Assembly (NCBI GenBank): GCA_964491915.1
Contig: CAZBHS010000013.1
Coordinates: forward strand, 1 to 64,000
Length of the DNA: 64,000 nt
DNA from: JAHELQ01 sp964491915
Lineage (GTDB): Bacteria; Acidobacteriota; Aminicenantia; UBA2199
Reading direction: 5' to 3'
Shown here: piece by piece, positions 16,316-23,361 of the stretch
Numbering within the stretch: position 1 is the first letter of the stretch
How the letters are laid out: each line of letters starts with the position of its first letter
The notes under the pieces: generated by a model
Told to the model about the DNA's origin: nothing
The model's database searches: none
Seen by the model: only the letters and a program-made list of their open reading frames with translations
Made by a program: the position numbers and the translations under genes

Positions 16316-18784
16316 ATGAGCAAAAGAGATTTCAATGACTTTTTAAAAAATCTAGCGTTAAATGAATTGAAAGATAATACGCTGCTAAAAGTGATAAACC
16401 GATATTGGGGGACCGATGAAATAGATAAAGACTCAAAGAGAAAGGTAGATGATCTTATTCAATTAGTCAAGAATTATATTGAATCCCCAGAGAAACGAGA
16501 ACAAGATTTAGAAACTGACTCAGATGCTACACACCAAGTTAAGTCGGAATACCCTAAAGATTTTAGAATTTCTTCTATCAAACTTTCGTCATTAAGAGGT
16601 ATTGGGGAAAAGGAAAATGATATTCCATATGGAGTTGATTTGATGGATAATTCGGAGACGCCCCTAAATGCCGTCATCGTAGGGCATAATGGATCTGGGA
16701 AAACCTCGATTTTTTCTGCTTTGGAATATATGTATACTGGTGAGATTTCAGAGGCCAAGCTTAGGTCGCCGGGGAAGGAATTTGGGGAAGTAAACTATGA
16801 AGATTACTTAAATAGAACCCAGAACCATTCAAGTAAAACATTTTGCGAGGTTACTGTATTTCCAGGAGAAAGAAAATTTAAATTAGGTGAATCAGATTCT
16901 GAGTTAAATAAAATTAAAGAATATACACATCCCCAAGCTTCCTTTATTAGCGAATTTGATATTTATGATTATGGAAAAGAGAGCTTTTCAGGTGAAGAGG
17001 ATACGCTTCATAATAGAATCACTATGTTGTTTGGATTTAAAGATTATGTGGATTTGAATTCATTTTTGCGGTCCATTAAAAGCATAGCGAAGGGTCGAAG
17101 AAAGGAAAAGAACAATTTGGATAAAGCTAGGCAAAGGATATTGGAAATAAAGGAAGAAAAAAATAAGATAAAAAAAAATCTGTCCGAGCTAAAAATGAGC
17201 AAAAGCTCCAACGAAACTCACATCATTAGCACTGAGGAGAAACTTCTTGAAACTTTAAAACGAAAAGTGGATGATCGGTTGGATAAAATTAATTTAGATG
17301 GGCTTTTGGAAAGTCTTGGGAGATTCTCATCGTTGCAGGCGCAATTAATGAAAAGTCAATCTGGTTTAGTGGATAGTGAAAAAGTATATTTTTTGGAAAG
17401 TGGCATAAAATTGTTGGAAAAAGAACGGACTTGCCCATTCTGTGGAGATTCAAAGATCCCAGTAGCAAAGATAAAGGAGAATGTACGGTCCTTACTAGAC
17501 TCCTACAAAAACGTTTTATCGCTAGATAATGAAGTAACTGAAGTTTGTCTTGAAGTCTTTGAAAATCTCAAAGATATTTTCACGGTTATTGAAAACTATA
17601 AGTTAACCATTGAAGGTGATTTAAGTGAACTCTCTTCTGAACGTCAGTTGGGGAATTTGCTTGACTCAGAAAAAGAAATTCTTTGGTTAGATTTATTTAC
17701 TGAATTAGAATCTATTAAGACTGAAATCGAGCTGTTCAAATCAAAGAATCCCAAAGATCCTAAATTCCGGAGTGAATTGATTCGTTTTGTAGATGATTTA
17801 AGAGAGAGGTTTCTTTTGGAAAAAGCTATACAATCGGCTAATGAACTCTCAAATTCAAGAGTTCTTGAACTTAATAAAATTTTAAAACAAGAACTAAGTT
17901 ATGCACCGACCATTCCCTCCTCCGATGGAGGATTAGATTTGGCTAGTCAACTAGAAGAATTTAATAAACGTTTGACGGACCTGGATAAACAGATGAAAAA
18001 AATGGGAGTTGATGAAGAGCTATTTTTAAATGATTATAATGCCTTTCAAAAAATTAAGGGCGATGTAGATCCTATTATAAGGCTGGTTGAATCTGAAATT
18101 AATTCTATTCTTGGTGAAACTATAACTCCTCTTAAGGAGACCCTTCAGAAAGCGTTAGATAGGTTTTTGGAAAAGGATAAATTGGGAATAAATATTGAAA
18201 TGAAAGATATTTCATCAAAATTAGGAGAACCTGGAGAACGTTTATGCATTGAATTATTTCAAAAGGGTGAAGATGGTCAAAATGTAAATAATATCAACCC
18301 TAAGGAGTTTTTTAATGCATTTAGGTACAAGGTTTTTTGCGGGACAATTTCGATAGGTGTCGCGCTTGCTGCTCGTAAGAATTCAGGAATTAATCTGCCC
18401 TTGATTCTGGATGATGAGTTCTTTGCTAGTGATATTACCAATAGAGCTGAATTCGAAGAATATTTTAAGCAGATTATTTTAGCTTTTAGAGATATAACTC
18501 CAGAAATGCCTCTCCAATTTATTCTGTTTACTCATGATGAGTTGGTGTTTGAAAGCGCAAGAGAAGCAGTCTTGGGTATTGATGAGGAATCATATAGAAA
18601 AAATGGGAAGCCTTTAGATGAATACTGGAAATGTCCTTTAATTAATAATACAAAATTCGCAAGATTGTTCCCCTATTCACAAAAAGAAAAAACCCATAAA
18701 ACAATGAGAGATGGAAGTAAATATTGGAACTTATTGTTCGAATTCGGTAATAATGTCAAAGAGCAAGAGGTGAATGAATCATGA
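16316..18784 (+). CDS. SMC/Rad50-like ATPase with CxxC hook
   Basis: An 822-residue ATPase of the RecF/Rad50/SMC class. The Walker A motif GHNGSGKTS is at about residues 123-131, a long coiled-coil region follows from about 260, and CPFCG near residue 372 resembles a zinc hook. A second coiled coil leads to the C-terminal ATPase half, with LPLILDDEFFASD (Walker B) near residue 695 and FILFTHDE near 738. The start is the ATG of MSKRDFN; the open frame extends further upstream but overlaps the basic-protein gene. It is followed, with a four-base ATGA overlap, by a membrane-anchored coiled-coil protein. The region is clearly more AT-rich than the housekeeping genes, a sign of transfer. The function is unknown; a defence role is inference. 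Confidence 0.85.
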   Translation: MSKRDFNDFLKNLALNELKDNTLLKVINRYWGTDEIDKDSKRKVDDLIQLVKNYIESPEKREQDLETDSDATHQVKSEYPKDFRISSIKLSSLRGIGEKENDIPYGVDLMDNSETPLNAVIVGHNGSGKTSIFSALEYMYTGEISEAKLRSPGKEFGEVNYEDYLNRTQNHSSKTFCEVTVFPGERKFKLGESDSELNKIKEYTHPQASFISEFDIYDYGKESFSGEEDTLHNRITMLFGFKDYVDLNSFLRSIKSIAKGRRKEKNNLDKARQRILEIKEEKNKIKKNLSELKMSKSSNETHIISTEEKLLETLKRKVDDRLDKINLDGLLESLGRFSSLQAQLMKSQSGLVDSEKVYFLESGIKLLEKERTCPFCGDSKIPVAKIKENVRSLLDSYKNVLSLDNEVTEVCLEVFENLKDIFTVIENYKLTIEGDLSELSSERQLGNLLDSEKEILWLDLFTELESIKTEIELFKSKNPKDPKFRSELIRFVDDLRERFLLEKAIQSANELSNSRVLELNKILKQELSYAPTIPSSDGGLDLASQLEEFNKRLTDLDKQMKKMGVDEELFLNDYNAFQKIKGDVDPIIRLVESEINSILGETITPLKETLQKALDRFLEKDKLGINIEMKDISSKLGEPGERLCIELFQKGEDGQNVNNINPKEFFNAFRYKVFCGTISIGVALAARKNSGINLPLILDDEFFASDITNRAEFEEYFKQIILAFRDITPEMPLQFILFTHDELVFESAREAVLGIDEESYRKNGKPLDEYWKCPLINNTKFARLFPYSQKEKTHKTMRDGSKYWNLLFEFGNNVKEQEVNES

Positions 18785-19797
18785 CACAAATTAGAAAAAA
18801 ATCCAATAGGCATACTAAGGAAACTTTTAAGAGTGTATGGTGGCTACTTGGAGGATGGGCATTAATGGCACTCTTAATTAGCCTTTGGATATTCTTGGGG
18901 GTGAATCCTCATTTAAAAAAAATTGAATCGGCAGCATATGAGGCAAAGAAAATTCAGGAAAATCTGGCTAATGAAATTATTTCGTTTGATCTTGAAGTTC
19001 AGGGGATAGATAAATATGACTCAAAGAAATACCAAGGATTACTAAATTTAGTTTCTGGGGCTGATATTGCTGATTTGAAAAAATCTTTGTTTCTTTTGAA
19101 AAATCAGGTGGACAAGGCAATTGAACGCTCGCATCAGGATGCAGTTAATATTGTCGATCGAGTGAATCTATATACAACATTTGCTATTGCTCTCCTTAGT
19201 TTATTTGGGATTTTTACCCCAATATATGTTCAATTTATTGGAAATCGAGAATTCAATAAAAAAATAGATGATTGGGAGAATCATTATCGGAATAATATGG
19301 CTAAACTGGAGGAAAAATTCCAGGATAAAATGGACAAATTAGAGGGCCAATTTAGTAGTAAAACTTGTGAGCTTGAGGTAAAAGCGGAAGATGGTGTGAG
19401 TCGGTTACGTGAAATTCAGACTGATCTTCACACGAATATTCCCTCTTTGAGGTTAGCATATTCACTAGGTAGAGCTTTAGATAAGAATAGAATTAGATGG
19501 TATTCAAAAAGCCCACATGAGAATGCTAGTTTCCTAAAAGAAACATTCGAGAATATTGCAGAAGATTTAGAAGACTGCAAAAGTAAAGGCATTTTGCCTT
19601 CAAACAATAGTCACATGAAGGGGAGTCTTAAGGATTTTCACTATCAATTGCAGGATGTTATTAGGTCTTACAGTTCCGAACGGGATAATCTTGAGAAAAT
19701 AAAGGAATTAGACAATAAATTGTCTCAATTTTCTAAGGACACTAATGATCAGAAAAAGGCTTTAGAAGATATTATTGTGTTTCTAAAGGGGTTTTGA
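18781..19797 (+). CDS. Two-TM coiled-coil membrane protein, partner of the SMC-like ATPase
   Basis: A 338-residue protein with two predicted membrane helices, residues about 20-41 (VWWLLGGWALMALLISLWIF) and 131-154, enclosing a helical loop of about 90 residues. The C-terminal ~185 residues are predicted to form coiled coils (many heptads of Leu/Glu/Lys, for example around KLEEKFQDKMDKLEG). No catalytic motif was seen. The gene overlaps the preceding ATPase by four bases and shares its AT-rich composition, so the two products are very likely made together and may form one complex: a cytosolic DNA or end sensor attached to a membrane part. I do not recognise the family. Confidence 0.75.
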   Translation: MTQIRKKSNRHTKETFKSVWWLLGGWALMALLISLWIFLGVNPHLKKIESAAYEAKKIQENLANEIISFDLEVQGIDKYDSKKYQGLLNLVSGADIADLKKSLFLLKNQVDKAIERSHQDAVNIVDRVNLYTTFAIALLSLFGIFTPIYVQFIGNREFNKKIDDWENHYRNNMAKLEEKFQDKMDKLEGQFSSKTCELEVKAEDGVSRLREIQTDLHTNIPSLRLAYSLGRALDKNRIRWYSKSPHENASFLKETFENIAEDLEDCKSKGILPSNNSHMKGSLKDFHYQLQDVIRSYSSERDNLEKIKELDNKLSQFSKDTNDQKKALEDIIVFLKGF

Positions 19798-19967
19798 TAG
19801 GTCATGATTGATGGAGAATTGTTAGATTGTAGCAAAGGTTGGCTGAAGAAAGATGATTTAATTACATTAAATTCATGTTTAGCAGGGATTTTGTAGATGG
19901 AAATGCTAGTGAAAGCAAATTGCTATGATAAGTGAGATTTGTTAAGTTTTTTTTGCGGGAGGAATGG

Positions 19968-20288
19968 ATGTATAAAGAAATTTTTATTAATGCCATCAGA
20001 GAGAAACGGAAAATTTTTGTGACCTTTTTTTCTAAAGAAGATCGAAGAGTTATTCAGAGAACCTGTGCTCCTATGGATTATGGACCAAGCCGAATAGAAA
20101 AAAGAGATGTTGATCGCTATCATATGTGGGATTACGATAGTGATTCGAGAAAGCATCCTTTGATGTTGCTACCCGAGCAAATTAAGGATATGGAAGTGCT
20201 TAATGAACATTTTGAACCCTCGGAATTTGTTCAAGACCATTGGAAGCTCAATTGGAAAATAAAGAGAGACTGGGGAAAGTATTCCTGA
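19968..20288 (+). CDS. Small conserved-looking protein of unknown function
   Basis: A 106-residue soluble protein. Starting at the ATG of MYKEIFINAIR puts GGGAGGA four bases upstream; an earlier in-frame ATG at 19932 lacks such a site. The sequence IREKRKIFVTFFSKED followed by CAPMDYGPS and DRYHMWDYDSD resembles a beta-rich WYL/SH3-like fold seen in short bacterial proteins encoded in defence regions, but the match is from memory and weak. It ends with a helical tail containing two tryptophans. It lies 35 bases before the KTSC gene on the same strand and in the same AT-rich block. The 170-base gap before it (19798-19967) contains only a possible 31-codon frame at 19804-19899 that I cannot support. 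Confidence 0.6.
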   Translation: MYKEIFINAIREKRKIFVTFFSKEDRRVIQRTCAPMDYGPSRIEKRDVDRYHMWDYDSDSRKHPLMLLPEQIKDMEVLNEHFEPSEFVQDHWKLNWKIKRDWGKYS

Positions 20289-20322
20289 GCTATTTTGGGA
20301 TTTCAAAAATTGAAGGAAAGGA

Positions 20323-20547
20323 TTGTATAAATATTTAGAATTGCATCCCGTAACGTCGTCTCATATAAAGTCAGTTGGCTATGATGAATTTTACTCGACA
20401 TTAAGGGTTAAGTTTCGGCGTGAGCAGGTCTGTTATTATTTTAATGTTCCACTATATAAATATGAAAGATTGAGATGCGCCTGTTCAAAAGGCTCTTATC
20501 TTAACAAATATATTAAAGGGACTTATAGATATAAGAGAATTAAATAG
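20323..20547 (+). CDS. KTSC domain protein
   Basis: A 74-residue protein consisting of a single KTSC domain, a short fold named for a conserved lysine-threonine-serine-cysteine pattern. The landmarks are SSHIKSVGYDEFYSTLRVKF near residues 12-31, YYFNVPLYKYERL near 38-50 and SKGSYLNKYIKGTYRYKRI at the end. The start appears to be TTG, preceded by GAAAGGA; no ATG is available. KTSC domains occur alone or attached to nucleases and lysyl-tRNA synthetase-related proteins, and are proposed to bind nucleic acid; the function here is unknown. It is the last gene of the AT-rich block. Confidence 0.75.
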   Translation: MYKYLELHPVTSSHIKSVGYDEFYSTLRVKFRREQVCYYFNVPLYKYERLRCACSKGSYLNKYIKGTYRYKRIK

Positions 20548-20583
20548 AAGTCGTATTGGTTTTAGAATAGCGAACTAAGACTC

Positions 20584-20612
20584 TTTACTAGTTAATCTAG
20601 TCTTGATACACT
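20584..20612 (+). promoter_or_regulatory. Promoter for the GIY-YIG/SMC operon (leaderless type)
   Basis: TTTACT (20584-20589), a 17-base spacer and TACACT (20607-20612). The ATG at 20620 follows after seven bases and no Shine-Dalgarno sequence is visible, so the first gene may be read from a leaderless mRNA. Confidence 0.5.
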
Positions 20613-20619
20613 TGTATTC

Positions 20620-21090
20620 ATGGACAAAGTGAGGATATTTTTTGATGAGACCGGGGAGTTTGAGATTGGGAATGTGAAGCTGCTGTCGGGGGTGTTGGGG
20701 CTTTATTTTATTTGTTTGAGTGAGACCGGGATTCGGTATCCGTTTGGAAGTTCTAGGTTGATTTATATTGGGATGAGCGAGAAGCGGACCAATAGCATTG
20801 GCAAGCGGTTGATGGACCATTATGAGGGGAAATCCGGGAATGTGGGGCTTGTGAATTATCGGAAGATGGAGATGTTGCGGTTTACTTATATTAATTTCGA
20901 GATGTTGCGGAAGGTGTGGGATTACCGGATCGAGGATTTGGAGAGCTATTTTATTTTGGATTTTGTGAAGCGTTACGGGGTGTATCCGATTTGCAATAAT
21001 AAGACGGGTTTCGAGGTGTTGAAGAATGATGTGCGGGTCGAACTGGACATCGATTGGGGATTCTTTGAGAAGGGGATGAAGCATGGCTGA
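20620..21090 (+). CDS. GIY-YIG-like nuclease domain protein
   Basis: A 156-residue protein whose main part fits the GIY-YIG nuclease fold. GLYFIC at about residues 27-32 corresponds to the GIY strand, RLIYIGMSE at 46-54 to YIG, and KRLMDHY at 62-68 supplies the R and H/Y of the active-site helix. LESYFILDF near residue 107 has the conserved glutamate and PICNN near 124 the terminal asparagine. GIY-YIG enzymes cut DNA or, less often, RNA. The first 20 residues are an extra N-terminal strand. Its stop overlaps the start of the 63-residue gene by eight bases, placing it first in a three-gene overlapping operon ending with a Rad50-like ATPase. The coding strand is notably G-rich. Confidence 0.75.
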   Translation: MDKVRIFFDETGEFEIGNVKLLSGVLGLYFICLSETGIRYPFGSSRLIYIGMSEKRTNSIGKRLMDHYEGKSGNVGLVNYRKMEMLRFTYINFEMLRKVWDYRIEDLESYFILDFVKRYGVYPICNNKTGFEVLKNDVRVELDIDWGFFEKGMKHG

Positions 21091-21274
21091 CGGGATAAAA
21101 AGCGGGAAGGAAGTGTTGGATGAATTTTTTGATGATTTAAGCGGCATTCCGGGGGTTGATGAGGGCGTCGCAGGGATTGTCGCCGGACTGTACAAAGAGG
21201 GCAAGCTAACATCGACAAACTTGTCGAACGCGTTGCTCAAACAACGAGAGGAAGCGGTTGATGGCAAAGATTGA
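21083..21274 (+). CDS. Small acidic linker protein between nuclease and ATPase genes
   Basis: A 63-residue acidic protein that I do not recognise. It reads as two short helical pieces (KEVLDEFFDDLSGIPGVDEGVAGIVAGLY and TSTNLSNALLKQREE). Its start overlaps the GIY-YIG gene by eight bases and its end overlaps the ATPase gene by fourteen, and GGGATGAAG provides a weak ribosome site. Being squeezed between overlapping genes argues that it is real and made in step with them. It could be an adaptor or inhibitor for the nuclease-ATPase pair, but this is inference. Confidence 0.65.
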   Translation: MADGIKSGKEVLDEFFDDLSGIPGVDEGVAGIVAGLYKEGKLTSTNLSNALLKQREEAVDGKD

Positions 21275-23213
21275 GAGCATTGTCATTCGCGGTTTGCGGG
21301 GTATTCGAGACGAACTGAAGCTCGATCTCGACGGGCGTTCGTTGTTGGTGTATGGCGATAATGGCTCGGGAAAGAGTAGTATTACCGATGCGCTGGAGTG
21401 GTTTTACGAAGATCGCATCGACCATTTGGCCAATGAAGAGATCGGGCGCAAAGGGCTCGAGGGGATGCGGAATATTTTCCTCGATGACGACGATTTGGCC
21501 TCGGTGGCGATTGAATACTCGAATCGAAGTTTTTCTGCCGCAAAAAGCTTGTTCTTCAAGAAGAAAGCGCTCAAATCCGAATACGAAGATAGTCTGCCGG
21601 AGTTGGAAGAGTATCTCGAGCAGTCCCGTAAAGAGAATCTGATTCTCCGCTTCAGGGATTTGGTGGATTTTGTCCTGGCCTCCAAACGGGAGAAACTCGA
21701 CACACTCTCGGAGATTATCGGGTTCTCGGAGGTGTCTAAAACCAGAGAGACCTTGCGAAAGATTGTCGGGGAATTGAACCGGGAATTCAAGCGAGGAAGT
21801 TTCGATGACCGCATCAATAGCCGGCAGCAGAACATCATCGGCCAATTGGGCCGCAATATTACTTCCGATGCACAATTCGTCGGGGCGGTGAACGAAGCGA
21901 TAGCTCCGTTGAAGCTGGGAATCCAGATGAAATCGATTGAAGATATCGATGCGATTCTGGCTGCTATCGAAGAACCGGAAGATAAGCTGGCCATCGAGTT
22001 GGAGTCGTTTTACAAGCGAGTGGGCGATTGGACTCTTGAAGCTAAGCCTACCTTCGATGAGATCGATAGACTCTACAAAGATTATTATGTTCAATTCAAT
22101 AAAATTATCGGCGACATCGAGCAATTGAGCAAAATCCTGTTGGAGCGGTTGCTGGATGAAGGTTCGCGACTGTTAAGGGGCGGTATTTTCAGCGAAGACG
22201 CCTGTCCCCTGTGCTTGCAGCCACAATCGCGGAAGCAATTGCTCGACGACCTCGACCGGAGAATCGGCGAACTCAAGAGTTTCAAACAGGAACAGGAATC
22301 TCTCGATGGATTCAAGGCTTCCCTGCGCAGGGAGTTGAAGCTACCGATGCAAATGATTGATTCTTTCCTGAGGCAACCACACATCAAAAATGCCGGCAAC
22401 CGGGAATTGGCGGATGAGCTTGCGAAGCTGAAGCTCCAATTCAACACCATCGACGAGCAAGCGATGATGCCGATATCGCCTGCTTCAAAATTGAAAGGCC
22501 CCGCCGAAGCAGGCATCGAGCGAGACCTCCTGGAACGGATCTCCGCCTTATGCAAAGAGCGAGCCCTCGCTCTAACCAAACCACGAGACGGCGATTCAAA
22601 GTTCGATATTCAGCGAAAAATCCTGCTGACCAAAGAGGCATATCAGAATATTGGGCAGTTGAAACGAAAAAAACTCGCCTTGCAAACGCAGCAAGAGTCG
22701 ATGCAAGCGATCTACAGCGAGTTTGTAAAAAAACAACAAGAGGCCCTCGAAGCCTTCCTCGAGCAGTTCTCGTCGGACATCAATAGCTTCTACAATTTTA
22801 TGAATCCCGACGAACCTGTCTCTGAGATCCGGCTGAAAGCGCTTGAAAAAGACGAAGAACTCCAGGGCATCACTCTCGAATATTCCTTCTTCGATGAGAC
22901 CCAATCGCCGCCGCAGAAGTATTTGAGCGAGTCCCACCTCAATTGCCTGGGCCTGGCGTTTTTCCTCACCTCCGTCAAAGCCTTCAACAAGCAGAACAAG
23001 TTCTTCGTCCTTGACGACGTAATCTCCAGCTTCGATTCCACCCATCGCCTCCGTTTCAAGGACCTGCTTCTGGAAAAGTTTTCGGATTATCAAATTCTCC
23101 TCCTGACCCACGAGAGGGACTGGTTTGACAATATCAAAGGAAGTATCAAAAATGATGATTGGCTGCCGTTCGAGATTCGCTGGGATGAGGAGCGGGGCGT
23201 CTATCTCGATTGA
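21261..23213 (+). CDS. Rad50/SMC-like ATPase (AAA_23 type)
   Basis: A 650-residue ATPase with the Rad50 layout. Walker A GDNGSGKSS is at about residues 32-40, long coiled coils occupy roughly 110-310 and 330-540, and CPLC near residue 315 resembles the hook. The C-terminal half has the ABC-type signature LSESHLNCLGLAF near 555, Walker B FFVLDDVISSFD near 581 and the His-switch region LLLTHERDW near 617. The start is ATG at 21261 with GAGG upstream; an in-frame TTG one codon earlier is possible. It is the third gene of the GIY-YIG operon and its AAA architecture differs from the SMC-like protein at 16316, so the two were acquired separately. It probably supplies DNA sensing or ATP-gated control for the nuclease, by analogy with ATPase-nuclease pairs such as Septu. 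Confidence 0.85.
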   Translation: MAKIESIVIRGLRGIRDELKLDLDGRSLLVYGDNGSGKSSITDALEWFYEDRIDHLANEEIGRKGLEGMRNIFLDDDDLASVAIEYSNRSFSAAKSLFFKKKALKSEYEDSLPELEEYLEQSRKENLILRFRDLVDFVLASKREKLDTLSEIIGFSEVSKTRETLRKIVGELNREFKRGSFDDRINSRQQNIIGQLGRNITSDAQFVGAVNEAIAPLKLGIQMKSIEDIDAILAAIEEPEDKLAIELESFYKRVGDWTLEAKPTFDEIDRLYKDYYVQFNKIIGDIEQLSKILLERLLDEGSRLLRGGIFSEDACPLCLQPQSRKQLLDDLDRRIGELKSFKQEQESLDGFKASLRRELKLPMQMIDSFLRQPHIKNAGNRELADELAKLKLQFNTIDEQAMMPISPASKLKGPAEAGIERDLLERISALCKERALALTKPRDGDSKFDIQRKILLTKEAYQNIGQLKRKKLALQTQQESMQAIYSEFVKKQQEALEAFLEQFSSDINSFYNFMNPDEPVSEIRLKALEKDEELQGITLEYSFFDETQSPPQKYLSESHLNCLGLAFFLTSVKAFNKQNKFFVLDDVISSFDSTHRLRFKDLLLEKFSDYQILLLTHERDWFDNIKGSIKNDDWLPFEIRWDEERGVYLD

Positions 23214-23308
23214 AGCTCGATCTCCTGATTTAGGGTAAAGAAATTACGAAATTTGAATTGGTGTGCCATTATTTGTCGTTCCCTTAATATACAATTAACT
23301 ATATGAAT

Positions 23309-23338
23309 TTGCAAAAGGGAAGCCTGATGGGATATAAT
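23309..23338 (+). promoter_or_regulatory. Promoter for the large DNA methylase gene
   Basis: TTGCAA (23309-23314) and a perfect TATAAT (23333-23338) separated by 18 bases, about 23 bases before the TTG start at 23362. The leader would be short, about 16-17 bases. Confidence 0.6.
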
Positions 23339-23361
23339 GGAAATTGTTAATGGGGTAAACG

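Noticed and set aside
21237..22124. 295-codon minus-strand frame
   Set aside because: Antisense to the Rad50-like ATPase, whose motifs are complete on the plus strand.
20620..23213. Assigning the operon to Septu
   Set aside because: Septu's nuclease is HNH type and its ATPase is smaller; the nuclease here has GIY-YIG landmarks and an additional gene. Only the general plan is shared.
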